64,000 nt of DNA, from the NCBI GenBank assembly GCA_010015675.1, contig ML977015.1, positions 207,450 to 271,449 on the forward strand, given 5' to 3'. Made by a program: the position numbers and the translations under genes. Shown here piece after piece: positions 34,924 through 45,115 of this stretch (positions are counted from its first letter, which is position 1; the number at the start of each line of letters is the position of its first letter). The notes beneath the pieces were generated by a model that saw nothing but the letters and a program-made list of their open reading frames with translations, was not told where the DNA came from and did no database searches. The DNA comes from Byssothecium circinans (taxonomy: Eukaryota; Ascomycota; Dothideomycetes; Pleosporales; Massarinaceae).

Positions 34924-36510
34924 ATGGCCACTACCACCGACGCCGAGAAGGGCGTGTACAACAATGGCTCACCGGAACCGCTTGAGCGCACGCATTCGCA
35001 CCTGGTCAACGAAGACCGCCTTCGTCGTTCCCTTTCAGCGCGCCAAGTGCAGATGATCGCAATTGGAGGGACCATAGGCACTGGATTATTTCTGGGAACT
35101 GGGAAAGCGCTGGCGACGGGTGGCCCTGGAGCGCTGCTTCTCTGCTATGCCATCGTGGGCAGTATTGTCTTTTTGACTATGCTAGCACTGGGCGAAATGG
35201 CGGCTTTCGTGCCCGTCGCAGGATCTTTTTGCACTTTTGCGGGACGTTTCGTCGATGATTCCTTCGGCTTCGCTTTGACATGGAACTACTGGTTCAACGA
35301 CGCGGTTTCGACAGCAGCGGATCTGGTGGCTTTGCAGCTTCTTGTGCAGTATTGGGACGAGGACTTTCCCTGGTATGGTTTGGGTATTGCTGTGTGGGTG
35401 CTCATCGTACTCGCCAACATAATCAACGTCAAGGCTTATGGCGAGTTGGAGTACTGGTTGAGTTTGTTGAAAGTCGTGACTATCATCATTTTCATCATTT
35501 TATCCATTGCTGTCAATGCAGGTGGGAATCAAGGGTATGGCTATATCGGGGGGAAATTCTGGACCAAGGGAGATGCGCCTTTTGTAGGCGGCGCAGGAGG
35601 TTTTGCATCAGTCTTCGTCACAGCTTCTTTCGCATACGGCGGTACGGAATCCATCGCCATCACCGCGGGAGAAACACGCGATCCGGCACGAACACTTCCC
35701 CGCGTTGTCAAGAACGTCTTTTGGCGAATCCTGCTCTTTTATATCCTCTCTGCGCTTCTAATCGGCCTCAACGTACCGTACGATTACCCCGGTTTAAGCA
35801 CAAAGTCTAGCCGCACGTCTCCCTTCACCATCGCCTTCCAGATGGCAGGATCGAAAGCCGCGGGATCTTTTGTCAACGCTGTTGTCATCACCAGCGTAAT
35901 TTCTGCTGGTAATCATGCCTTATACGCAGGCACACGTCTGCTTTTCACGCTCGGGACGAACGGGCACGCTCCTAAGGTCTTCACCAGATTGACTCGCTAT
36001 CAAGTCCCCTGGGTGGCAGTAGTCACTACGAGTGTTGTTTCCATCGTCCTCTTCTCCCTTTCTTTCGCGGGATCCGGACAAGTGTGGACGTGGCTGCAGA
36101 ACATCGTCGGCGTCTCCAATCAACTAAGTTGGATCAGCATCGGCATCGCATCGCTGCGTTTCCGCGCGGGCCTCAAAGCCCAAGGCAAAGAGCATCTGCT
36201 TCCTTTCCGAAACTGGACTTACCCATGGGGCCCTATTCTCTGCATCATATTGAACACTTTCATTGTGTTAGTCCAAGGATGGTCCTCGTTCAGGCCATCG
36301 TTTAGTTCAGTGGATTTCGTAAGCTATTATATCGAGATACCGGTCTTCATTGTGATGATAGTTGTATGGAAGTTGGTCAAGCGGACTAAGCTCGTGAAGG
36401 CGAGCGAGATGGATTTGGAAACAGATGTATATACAAAGGAACACCTGAAGCCGGAAGAAAAGGGATGGAAGGGCATGGGAAAGCGGATTGGCACTTGGTT
36501 CTGCTTCTAA
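34924..36510 (+). CDS. Amino-acid permease, YAT family (APC superfamily)
   Basis: A single exon of 528 aa, the usual size. After a hydrophilic N-terminus (LERTHSHLVNEDRLRRSLSA) comes the family signature RQVQMIAIGGTIGTGLFLGT in helix 1, then FVPVAGSFCTFAGRFVDDSF and GFALTWNYWFNDAVSTAADL. The helix-6 region is FAYGGTESIAITAGETRDPA with the following RTLPR. Twelve membrane helices are expected. Plasma-membrane proton symport of amino acids is the family role. The GGTESIAITAGET motif is shared by basic and general amino-acid permeases, so the substrate is open. No intron is needed. It is flanked by two decayed genes but shows no damage itself. Confidence 0.93.
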   Translation: MATTTDAEKGVYNNGSPEPLERTHSHLVNEDRLRRSLSARQVQMIAIGGTIGTGLFLGTGKALATGGPGALLLCYAIVGSIVFLTMLALGEMAAFVPVAGSFCTFAGRFVDDSFGFALTWNYWFNDAVSTAADLVALQLLVQYWDEDFPWYGLGIAVWVLIVLANIINVKAYGELEYWLSLLKVVTIIIFIILSIAVNAGGNQGYGYIGGKFWTKGDAPFVGGAGGFASVFVTASFAYGGTESIAITAGETRDPARTLPRVVKNVFWRILLFYILSALLIGLNVPYDYPGLSTKSSRTSPFTIAFQMAGSKAAGSFVNAVVITSVISAGNHALYAGTRLLFTLGTNGHAPKVFTRLTRYQVPWVAVVTTSVVSIVLFSLSFAGSGQVWTWLQNIVGVSNQLSWISIGIASLRFRAGLKAQGKEHLLPFRNWTYPWGPILCIILNTFIVLVQGWSSFRPSFSSVDFVSYYIEIPVFIVMIVVWKLVKRTKLVKASEMDLETDVYTKEHLKPEEKGWKGMGKRIGTWFCF

Positions 36511-36936
36511 GACTGCAGACACTGGTTATCTTACAACCTCCAAAATCAACTCTATCTTCTGCGATCCTTTTGTGCAAGTGTGTTGTTAATACAAGCCCAA
36601 ATGCCAATTGCTCTTGGAGCAAAGCGGATCTCGCGGCCTCCTCCGATGAACATGGCAACGTTCTGATTTGTCAATCGATGATCACTAGACTCCCACCACA
36701 ACCAACATTGAACGACCCACTGCATACAACGAAAAGTGGCGACGCATCTGCATTCCAATGGGCCGACTTGCGCGAGGCGATGATTAGGGCGGAACGACCA
36801 TTTCGGTCGGAGCAATCTACAACCACCGTCCTACCATCCAAGATCACAACCATCCATCTCCATCCCAAATATAAAATTCCAAAATGAAGACCAACCCATT
36901 CCCACAAACCCCCACCTCCACCATTACAATCCCATC
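36511..36936. other. Intergenic, no gene seen
   Basis: Short open frames only; includes the permease 3' end. Confidence 0.4.
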
Positions 36937-37787
36937 ATGATCTTCGGCCCCAACGGGCGGCATAGGCCACACAGCCGCAACCTCCGCCGCTCAACCACAG
37001 CGCAAGAGTCTAGCTCGCAATGCCCGGCCCCTCAAAACGCATCCCGAAGCTCACCCAGAGCAAGAAAAGAAAGCAAACTTCACACGCACCTACGCCAACC
37101 TCACAAAATCCAGCATCCTCACCTATGCCGTCACAATGTCCGGCGCAACAACCGCCTTTGTGTACGCCATGCTCTTCAGCTCCGACTTCATGGAATCTAC
37201 CTTCACCGCGCTCAAGGACGCCGGGGTCAAGTGCATCGTCTTACTTTTCCGCCTTCGACGTGCATCCCTCAGCGTAGGAAGCTAGGACGTATACTTTCAT
37301 CTCGCGAGTCCACGCTGAGATCGAGCTCCAGCTGCGCGCTTCTAGAATCGCCTACGTGGCCCTACGTCCAGTGTACTTCAACACGAACCTCGTGCAGCAA
37401 ATGCGCGGCTACGAAATTGGTTCCGTAAACATGTACGGCGTCTCCGCATACCACGACTTCATCGCTCCCAATGATATCGGCGCTGTTGCTGGTGCTCTTC
37501 AGGTTAGCCCGGCACCGCCGCAGCCGGATAATGCGATCCCGCTTAATGGGTCCAAGGTCATGGATATTTATTGGGGAGGTGCTGGGGAAGGAGGGCGAGG
37601 CTGTGGAGATTGGATATGAGGGTTGAGGAGAGAGAATCTCGAGATGCCCGAGGTGATGGTGGAGGGGATTAGGGATATTACGGTGAGGAGTACGTTGCCG
37701 AATGATATGTATCCTGAGAGTGTGTGGAGGGAGGTTGTGGGGAATTTTGAGGAGGTTTGCGGTGAGGGAGCCGATGGGGTTGAGTGA
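36937..37787 (+). pseudogene. NmrA-like NAD(P)-binding protein, frameshifted remnant
   Basis: The pieces of one short-chain/NmrA-type Rossmann protein are spread over two frames. ATG 36937 gives MIFGP; one extra base then shifts to TGGIGHTAATSAAQ (the Gly-rich dinucleotide loop). The second frame continues through ANFTRTYANLTKSS, SGATTAFVYAMLFSSDFMES and FTALKDAGVKCIVLL. Another one-base shift in a T run (about 37248) leads to SAFDVHPSA, an in-frame TAG, then RTYTFISRVHAEIELQLRAS, YVALRPVYFNTNLVQQM and YHDFIAPNDIGAVAGAL. A last segment (MPEVMVEGIRDITVRSTLPN) extends to about 37787. Such proteins are NADP(H)-sensing regulators or atypical reductases. At least two indels and one nonsense codon make it non-functional unless the sequence is wrong. 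Confidence 0.65.
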
Positions 37788-38130
37788 ATGGGTTGGGGCG
37801 AATAGGGAGGCTTGTGGGTGTGGAGAGGGTGGAGAATGGGTTATGGCTGTTGTTGCGCTTGTTGGGCTGGTGGAAGATTGAAGAATCATCTATGACTACG
37901 GCAATTCGTTGGAGAAACGTTGAAACTTAAACATCGTAATGCTAGTTGAGGGAACGTTTGTTCGAAGCGTATGTGATTGTAGAGAGTAGGACGTGCAGGA
38001 GTCGTGAATATTCTGTATATCATAATATCGTTTGTAACATCATGCATAACGCCTGATGAGCTCAATGTGCCCAAACAACGGCACAACGCCTCCTTCACGA
38101 GTAAAAATCAGCCGTAACAAGAGCATTCAA
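37788..38130. other. Intergenic between convergent genes
   Basis: No gene or structured element seen. Confidence 0.4.
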
Positions 38131-39679
38131 TCACCAAGCGCCGTCAAAGAACGCGCTGTTCTTATCCATGGCCTTCTCCAGCTCTTCCACACCCTCCATC
38201 TTCCTCTCATACGACATATACCATCGCGTCGGAGGTTGTCGATGCCTCTCATACCAATCCCTACACATCTGTCTCCAACTCGTCTCTGTCCCTAGCTTCC
38301 TCAACCGATGATGCCCCGGCCTGACAATATGGCCATTGTACAAGAACCGCAAGAAGCGAATACTTCCAAACGCACCCTTCAGGATCCGGACCACAATCGG
38401 CACGTTGACAGCCTCTATACTAGATATGTCTAGTGTTAGAGTGGATAGATGCAGTTCACGGGCTAGATCCTGGATCTGCAAGCGCCAGAGATATCTCAGT
38501 GCTGGTGGGTCGGTGTTGATCGGGGGTTCGAAAAGCTCAAAGACTGGGTCTGGAGCTAGCCAGCGGATACAATGTAGAGCCGCGAGGCTTTCGAAATCGA
38601 ATGTGATGTGTCGAATGAGCGCTCGTTTTGTGGGCCCAATGGCCCAGAGGAAGTTCGTGAAGCCGGTGATCTCGAAGTAGAAGTCCGTGGTTGGAAAGAT
38701 CCAGGGGACAAGACTCTCGTTCAGAAACTTGGATATTTTAAATACGGTTGCAAGAGAGATGTTTGACTGCTTTCGCGCATAACGGTCGGCATACGTGCGG
38801 GGAGGGAAAAAAGAAGGATTGTTGCGACCTCCTGGCTTATACCTGCCAGTTAGGCCAGCTGCCACTCCAACGACGTTTTGCTGGAGCTCGAGCGGCAATT
38901 CGAGGAAGCGGCGGAAGAGTGGTTGTATAGCGACTGTGTCTTTGTCATCTGCTTTCGGCACCTGCGATAAGGTTCAGTCAGCAAAGCTCATGTAGATGGG
39001 TGTTGGTGCACTCCATCATAGCTTCAACGGGGTTGCCCATCACAGCCTCATACATAAATGTAATCTTGGCATACCTACCAAGTCTGAGCGGCACCGCGTA
39101 ATGCCGTCATATCTGCGGAGGCCATGAGGATGTTTCTTCGCTGTCAGGAGTGATTGCTGATGTGTAAAGAACTCCTTGCTCAGATATTCACGTGCGCTCA
39201 TCCAGCCAGCTCCGCAACGAATCACCAACTTATATCTTTGCTCTTGCCTCTGAGGTCCGTACTGCAGCACTCCAAGTCAGTAAAACTTATCCAGAGGGTT
39301 GGCAGTACGTGGTAGTGTTGTCTGAAAGTGTATCACCTACTAGTCGTACTATGATCGTCTTTCGAACGCCATCCCGATCAGTCAGGATACACTGGATAGA
39401 TGCCCCTAGCTCGAAGGTTTGAACGGTTGCGGAGGGAGCGAGACCGATATTTCCATGAAAGTAATGGCTTGAGTCATGATCCGCCGCCCATCTTGAGAGG
39501 TGATCCACATAAGCTTGCCTTTGCTTCTCTTCAATCCTCCTTGGTGACTGAAGGTACGCTAGAGTCGACGTCTTGGGCGATCTTGCCTTCGAGGATGGGG
39601 AACCTAGTTCACTCGGAATTTGTGGAGGTGGAGTGCTAGGGCGCACGCCGGGGCGCGACTGGGTCAACGCCCGTGCCAT
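38131..39679 (-). CDS. Hypothetical F-box-like protein (about 450 aa)
   Basis: The inferred model is complement(join(38131..38961, 39079..39261, 39341..39679)). The long 3' exon has no usable ATG; it begins right after an acceptor (TTATCGCAG). Two upstream exons join it in phase 0 with good donors (both GTAGGT) and CTGAC branch sites, giving start MARALTQSRPGVRPS. The middle part reads SIQCILTDRDGVRKTIIVRL-YGPQRQEQRYKLVI. The C-terminal exon starts with an F-box-like segment (FRRFLELPLELQQNVVGVAA), then KISKFLNESLVPWIFPTTDF and FLWAIGPTKRALIRHITFDF, a pattern common in fungal F-box/2EXR-like hypothetical proteins. Function is unknown; an adaptor role is only a guess. The chance that exons 1-2 belong to a different gene is real. 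Confidence 0.5.
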
Positions 39680-40139
39680 TATTGTAAAGCTTATTTATTG
39701 CCGACTTCTCGATCGATGGCGTAAGGTTACGAAAGTGGCCCGATGCACTGGTCTCGTCTTTTGTGGTCACTCTGCATATCGTCGTGTTTGGGGGCCAGCA
39801 CTGAGCGCGCACGCGTGGTGAAGATCACCAAATGATCAGGATTGATTTCCAATCCTGGTAGCGATCGGATCTGTCTTGAGTGTGGGTGGTTGAAGAGTTT
39901 GAAGACAAAGATGAAGAGCGGTTAGTGTTCTGCCTAATGACGCGATACCGTCTGAGTCGCGCTAAGCCCATGTGATTCTGGCGAGTCAGGTCTAACCTTG
40001 CACCCAGTACGATGCAGGCCTTGCGCCACCGAATACACGCAACTAAACTTCTTTTCCGTACATGAAGCACAGCTGTGCTGGGTATCTTGCCTACTGAAAT
40101 AATTCAAAACCTCAAAGTCCAAAAAATGCACGAATCCGT
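39680..40139. other. Intergenic, no gene seen
   Basis: This lies between the start of the F-box-like gene and the 3' end of the Ame1-like gene, both on the minus strand. Confidence 0.4.
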
Positions 40140-42218
40140 TCAAGCCCTGCCCTCAAGCCAGCCAGCCGCCCCCTCTAACACAGTGTTAAACTTCTTCACA
40201 CTGGCCAGCAATCCACCACCTATAGAGCCTACATCCCGCCCGACGTTTTCAAGCAACATGCTGAGCGGTATATCTGGACCTTCGTCTTCCCTACCCTGCC
40301 TCCTCGCCCGTTCTCGTCCATTCTGTATGGCAGTTTGTATGCCGAACAAGTTTGCGTGGAGTTGATTTCTCGCGTCCACCTTTGCTTTCTCCGCATCGAA
40401 CATAGCCTGCTCGTCATCCATCTCAAGTGCAACTTCCTGTCTGCTGTTCTGTATGGCGAGAATCTCCTTTCTTCTCTCAATATTACTAGCCTTGAATTCC
40501 TTCCGCTTTTTGAAGCCCGTGCTAAGGGTATCGTTTGCATCTTGTAGATCCATCAGCTTCTCGTTCAAGCTCTCCTTGAATGCAAGCGCTAGATTGATCT
40601 CGACGCGTATTTGTTTTCGACGTGCGGCATCTTGTGAGGTTTGCATCTTTTCGGCCATCCTGCTGACATGGTGGTCGATGTTCTGCTCCAGGATTGTGCG
40701 CGTGGTGTCGGCAACTGTGACGCCTCGCACTGTAGAGCCTTTTATACGCATGACGGATATGGCCTGTTTTGGACCGCCGAACTTTCGGCGTTTGCGAGGC
40801 GGTTCGTCACTTGTAGGTTTGGTGGTCTGCTGCTTCTTTGGCGCAAGTCGCGCGGGGAGTTCATATTCGTGCTGCTCTTCCTCAGGCTCGTAATTGTCCG
40901 ATTCTTCGGCAGACGAAATTTCGATGCTCTCTTTGGGTTGTTTCTTGCGTTCCTTGGAGCGATGGACTTTCTTAACGGGAGGTGGCTTTGTCCGAGTAGC
41001 CTCTGGTGAGATCTCATCGGGGGCGTCCACCTCCTCTACTTCTTCCTGCACCTCTGGAATCTTTTTCTTACGGCGCAGTTCGTTTTTCCCCGGTCTTGCT
41101 TCGACCTTGTTTGTTGTTACACGCTTCGGTCTCCCACGTTTCGCAGGTGCAGGCTGCTGTTCTTCAGTCGGCTTCTTACTTGGCTGTGGTTTCGGCTTCG
41201 CTTGTTGCTTCGGCAGTGGGGTTTGGAGGACTGGCTGTGCTGGGGAAGATAGTTCGTCCACTTGGCCATCTTCTTCGGGCGCTTCCTGTGTTGCAGGTGC
41301 TGTCGATTGCACTATCGCTACAACCCGCGGGGTAGCATCGTGGATTTGTGGGGTTAATTCGTCCTCGCTATCTTCTCCCTCCTGCTGGACGCCAGGGGTG
41401 GTGAAGGCTGGCCCGAAGTGTGATGCTGAAGACAGGCGTGGACGGCCGTTGGGAAGCATGCTAGGCGTGATCGGAGGCTCGAACGACTTGGATCTGCGCA
41501 TGGCCATATGGGAGCTGACGGACATGTTGCCAATTCTATCGGCAATAGGAGTTTTCTCCGGCGCGATAGGTGTTCCTCCGGATACGATGGACGTGTCGGC
41601 CTTTGCCTTCTGCACACTGCCTGCCCCATCGTCTAAGAATGAGAGCTCGTCGGGCACCTCGTCAGCCTCCTCGCGTATTGGCGATACCGTTCCAGCGACC
41701 CGCCTGCTCTTCTCAATTGAACGCGCCGCCTTGTCATGATCCGGACTTAGGTCATCCACCTCGCCATCGCCATCGCCACCGTCCTCGCCCTCGCCCTCGG
41801 CGGACTGCGCGTGCTTGGAACCCCGCTTCCTCTTGCCCGTCTGCGGCGTCACGGCGTGCCCCTTGGGCGTGGCATGACGTTTCGCACTGCTGCTGCTCCG
41901 GTGCACTGACGCGCTTCGGTGTCGCTTTGCGGAGCCGTTCACGGCGCGTGGTGTCTTCTGCGAGGGCGTGGGTGTTCGACGCGATCGCGGGGGCGCGGAT
42001 GCCTGCTTTGCTTTCGGGGCGAGGGCGGCGAGATTGAAGCCAAAATTGGTCTGTACCGAGGACGCGCTGGCTCTATCAGTACGTGAAGCAGTGGATAATA
42101 GCCCAAGAGACTTACCCAGCGCCGCGCACGCGCTGTTGTCGTCTCTCATGGCGGTCTGTACGCATTAGCTACAAATTGGCAATCGCCGTAAGAGTAGAGA
42201 CCTACCACCTGGCGCCAT
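40140..42218 (-). CDS. AT-hook protein, CENP-U/Ame1-like inner kinetochore candidate
   Basis: The model is complement(join(40140..42072, 42116..42155, 42206..42218)), 661 aa. Starting at the later ATG (42149) would give an unfamiliar N-terminus. The two short exons instead give MAPGDRHERRQQRVRGAGAS, joined to SVQTNFGFNL, like the RxxQRxRGAG and FGFxF opening I recall for fungal Ame1/AT-hook proteins. Introns are 50 and 43 nt with GTAGGT and GTAAGT donors. Residues about 40-430 are disordered, charged and Pro-rich, with one clear AT-hook (AKRGRPKRV). A conserved C-terminal part begins ISVMRIKGSTVRGVTVADTT and has long helices (AFKESLNEKLMDLQDANDTL), ending FNTVLEGAAGWLEGRA. If correct, it is a nuclear COMA-complex subunit. 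Family assignment is from memory and moderate. Confidence 0.62.
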
Positions 42219-42412
42219 CACGGGAATAATAGGAATTGGAAGCCGTTGAGGTTGAGATGCGACGGCGCGTGGTGTTGATTGTTGTGAGGGCGGCGCTAAG
42301 GTGGCAGGGGTGTTCGATGCGCATGTGCAGATCCCCGCCAGCTACTAATAATAATGTTCACTTCTTCTCCTCTACTCCGTACAGCAATCGAACACGATTC
42401 ATTCCATCCACA
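42219..42412. promoter_or_regulatory. Shared promoter region of the Ame1-like and CX9C genes
   Basis: Start codons of two divergent genes are 194 bp apart, so both promoters lie here. No specific site was identified. Confidence 0.5.
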
Positions 42413-43381
42413 ATGGGCTGGCTTTGGGGCAGCGACGATTCCTCAAAAGACACCCTTGACCCCTCCCTGCGCGAATTCCTCAAGAACGAAGCGCCCACCG
42501 GCCCCAAGCCTTCACTGCCCTCCAAACCCGCCGAGAAGCCTGCCGCAGCCCCCCAACCCACACCATCCGAAGCCGCCGAGAAGCCACAGGTGCCCCCAGA
42601 GTCGCAGTTCCAGGATGGCCGCTATGCCCATTTGTGGAAGGGCTATGAGCCGCAGCACCAGCTCGAATCGCGGGGGAAAAGTGAGCAGGACCGGCTGCGC
42701 GACATCGTAGACGCCTACAACGACCGCAAAGCCGACATCGGACGGATAGCCACGGAAAATTGTGCGCTGGAATACCTGGCCCAGTTCAACTGCTACAAGA
42801 ACCCGAGCTGGAAACAGGTCTCGACCATGTGCCGCACCGAGACACGCATCTTCAATCGCTGCTACGACGTGCAGTCCAAGTTCCTCAAAGCGCTGGGCTA
42901 CATGACCATGGACGCGAGGAGTCCAGAGGACAGCGAGAAGATTCAGATGCACGCCGACAAGCTGTATCAGCAGATGCTGGAGCAGGAGAAGCTGATCGAA
43001 AAGGCGAAGGAGGAGGGCAAGCCAATACCCAAGTTCGAGAGCGTGCTGTCGAAACAGAACGTTGTGGCAGCTGTGTCAGGAAAGTCGCCGACCACCCCAT
43101 CGGCGCTAGGCCAGATCATCCCGGATGAAGAGGAGGAGCAAGTATGGAAGAAAATCAAGCCCGAGTCGCGAAAGTCCTATGAACAAAAGCTCGCCGAACT
43201 GCCACCTGAGGACCAAGAATTTGAAAGAAAGGCGTTGCTGGGAGAACTGAGGGCGCAGAGTGGCATGGCAAAGGCTGTCGAGCAGACGTTCATCGAAGAG
43301 CGAATAAATCGGATGAAGCGGAGAGAGGCTGGTCAGGCGACGATAGGCGATACCATCAAACGTCTATGGGGCTGGGGTTGA
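42413..43381 (+). CDS. Twin CX9C protein, EMI1/DUF3128-like
   Basis: The start is ATG 42413 because MGWLWGSDDSSK is the family's conserved opening; the frame is open further upstream but without family resemblance. Length 322 aa. After a Pro/Ala-rich linker comes FQDGRYAHLWKGYEP, then two CX9C pairs: CALEYLAQFNC and CRTETRIFNRC. These form the helical-hairpin fold seen in proteins of the mitochondrial intermembrane space. Yeast Emi1 (187 aa) is the best-known relative; its role in respiratory growth and early meiosis is not understood at the molecular level. The C-terminal 160 residues, Lys/Glu-rich and helical, are longer than in yeast. No intron. Confidence 0.75.
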   Translation: MGWLWGSDDSSKDTLDPSLREFLKNEAPTGPKPSLPSKPAEKPAAAPQPTPSEAAEKPQVPPESQFQDGRYAHLWKGYEPQHQLESRGKSEQDRLRDIVDAYNDRKADIGRIATENCALEYLAQFNCYKNPSWKQVSTMCRTETRIFNRCYDVQSKFLKALGYMTMDARSPEDSEKIQMHADKLYQQMLEQEKLIEKAKEEGKPIPKFESVLSKQNVVAAVSGKSPTTPSALGQIIPDEEEEQVWKKIKPESRKSYEQKLAELPPEDQEFERKALLGELRAQSGMAKAVEQTFIEERINRMKRREAGQATIGDTIKRLWGWG

Positions 43382-43681
43382 GTAAGAAATATCTGCATAA
43401 TGTAAATCACTGTATATTCCTGTACCATATAACGACGTTATGCTCGTATCGTCTGTTGCCCATTCGGTGGCGCATTGTGCAGTCACGTCACAATGTACCA
43501 TTCTCTTCTACACTATTTATTAAGCTGACCTATATCTACAGCCCCTCTATCCCCTCGATCTCAACCCAAACCACAACACATCAAACCCAACTCACACTCC
43601 AAACACCTTCTGAAGAAAGAAACACTCTACACATCCAGAACTAACCTCAATACACTAAACCTCTACCAACACAGCAACACC
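43382..43681. other. Intergenic with C/A-rich leader
   Basis: The last 120 bp are rich in CA and contain tcaacccaaaccaca at 43561, a string that recurs before the second membrane-protein gene (44491). Confidence 0.45.
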
Positions 43682-44122
43682 ATGAACACTACCATGAACG
43701 CTACGATGCCATCATCCAATACCACAGACCAAACCACCCGCAACCCAGATCAGCCCGACGGCACCTTCATCTTGTTCCTCGTCATCAGCCTCATCACCTT
43801 CCAATCCTTCATGTTCGTCGCCTACATCTTCATCCTGCGTGACCAATTGCACCGGTCCCACGCTCTCGACGCAGGCGTAGAGCTGCCCGCCCTAGAATAC
43901 CAGCTCTTGAGCTCAGATGACTGCATTGTCTGTCACGCACCCTTGGGTGATGTAGAGGGTGACCCGTCCTTGCCTACCTATGAGCTGCGTAATAAGGGGC
44001 CGGCTTTGCCGCCGTATTCATATGAACCTAGGGTCAGTGAGGGTAGTAGGGTAGATGTAGGGGAGCGCGAGGGTGAGTTGCCGGGTTATGAGGAGTTGTT
44101 TGTAGTTGGTGATGATAAGTAG
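43682..44122 (+). CDS. Small single-pass membrane protein with three LPxY motifs
   Basis: 146 aa, no intron. The N-terminus carries N-glycosylation sequons (NTT, NAT, NTT) and should face the lumen or outside. One membrane helix spans residues about 28-52 (FILFLVISLITFQSFMFVAY). The cytosolic tail has a CIVC pair (81-84) and three LPxY motifs: LPTY 97-100, LPPY 109-112 and LPGY 133-136. It ends FVVGDDK. LPxY/PPxY motifs are bound by WW domains of Rsp5/Nedd4 ubiquitin ligases, so a membrane adaptor role is possible but inferred. A paralogue lies 490 bp downstream on the same strand. No named family is recognised. Confidence 0.65.
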   Translation: MNTTMNATMPSSNTTDQTTRNPDQPDGTFILFLVISLITFQSFMFVAYIFILRDQLHRSHALDAGVELPALEYQLLSSDDCIVCHAPLGDVEGDPSLPTYELRNKGPALPPYSYEPRVSEGSRVDVGEREGELPGYEELFVVGDDK

Positions 44123-44611
44123 GGTTGGCGAGATGCTTGTGGTTTCTTTCCTGTGGGTTCGATGGGGATAGCATCTTGAAAGCTTACATCTTACTTGCTA
44201 GGTCCACACACAATTAAGCTTGATATGAAGCATATACGCACGTAACTACGAAGTAATATCACAATCCTTTTTCTTTATTCTCTGTGAGTGAAATAGCATA
44301 ACACAGTTAGAGCCCATATCTAACAAGCACCGAACATCCCGTAGAAAAGCACAGAAACGGCAAGTAAGAAGCTATCCCACATTGTATACTCACAATTTCT
44401 CCCACTGATCTTACATTGTGCACTCCCGATCCACACAGCTTTCCTAAGTACCTGGGCATATTACAACGCTCTCCATCCCCAGTTCCACACTCAACCCAAA
44501 CCACACCACACCAACAGCACCCCAATCTTAACCACCAAATCAAACCCCAAGACATCATCCCTCACCCCGGAATCACCTTCAACCAAGTTAACTCAAACAG
44601 CAAACAGCATC
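44123..44611. other. Intergenic between the tandem paralogues
   Basis: This holds the promoter of the second membrane-protein gene. It repeats the tcaacccaaaccaca leader string at 44491 and is C/A-rich up to the start codon. Confidence 0.45.
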
Positions 44612-45115
44612 ATGAACCAAACATCCACCATGCCCCCCGCAAACACCACCCTCCCCCCTCCTCCCAACCCAGAATCCTCCTCACCCCACCTCTCCGGCAG
44701 TGCCACCGCCTCACTAATCATAGTGTTTGTCCCACTCATCGCCTTCCTATTGCTACTCTACCTCATGTACCAGGAACATCGCATAGCTCCCGCTGAAGAA
44801 GAGGGCCCCGAGCATGGGGGCCACGAGCTCGCCGACATTTCTCCTAGTCCTGAGCACTCTCAGGGAAATGCTCTGCGGTCTTTCTTCTTTGGGTGCGCTG
44901 GGAGAGGGCATCGAAGTGGGCCTGTTGATGCGAGGGATGAGTCTGAGGAGTCGGAAGGCGCTGGTTCGGTGGGTGGGGATTCTGCAATGCCGGGTGGTCA
45001 GAGGGGGGATTCAATGGCTTTATCGCCTGATGAAGGCGTTTTCGTGCTTGGGGATGGGAGTGAAGCTGAGGGAGAAGGGAAAGAGGAGTACGTTGGTGTG
45101 GGGAGGAAGGTGTAA
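44612..45115 (+). CDS. Small single-pass membrane protein, paralogue of 43682-44122
   Basis: 167 aa, no intron. It shares the opening MNxT..MPxxNTT (MNQTSTMPPANTT), a single helix at residues about 32-53 (TASLIIVFVPLIAFLLLLYL) and the C-terminal F-V-V/L-G-D pattern (GVFVLGDG) with its neighbour. The tail is acidic and Gly/Ser-rich, and it has lost the LPxY motifs. An internal basic segment reads FFFGCAGRGHRSG. It probably arose by tandem duplication followed by fast divergence. Function unknown. Confidence 0.55.
   Translation: MNQTSTMPPANTTLPPPPNPESSSPHLSGSATASLIIVFVPLIAFLLLLYLMYQEHRIAPAEEEGPEHGGHELADISPSPEHSQGNALRSFFFGCAGRGHRSGPVDARDESEESEGAGSVGGDSAMPGGQRGDSMALSPDEGVFVLGDGSEAEGEGKEEYVGVGRKV

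Noticed and set aside
40894..41739. 281-codon plus-strand frame opposite the Ame1-like gene
   Set aside because: Ser/Gly/Thr-rich shadow of the disordered region on the minus strand.
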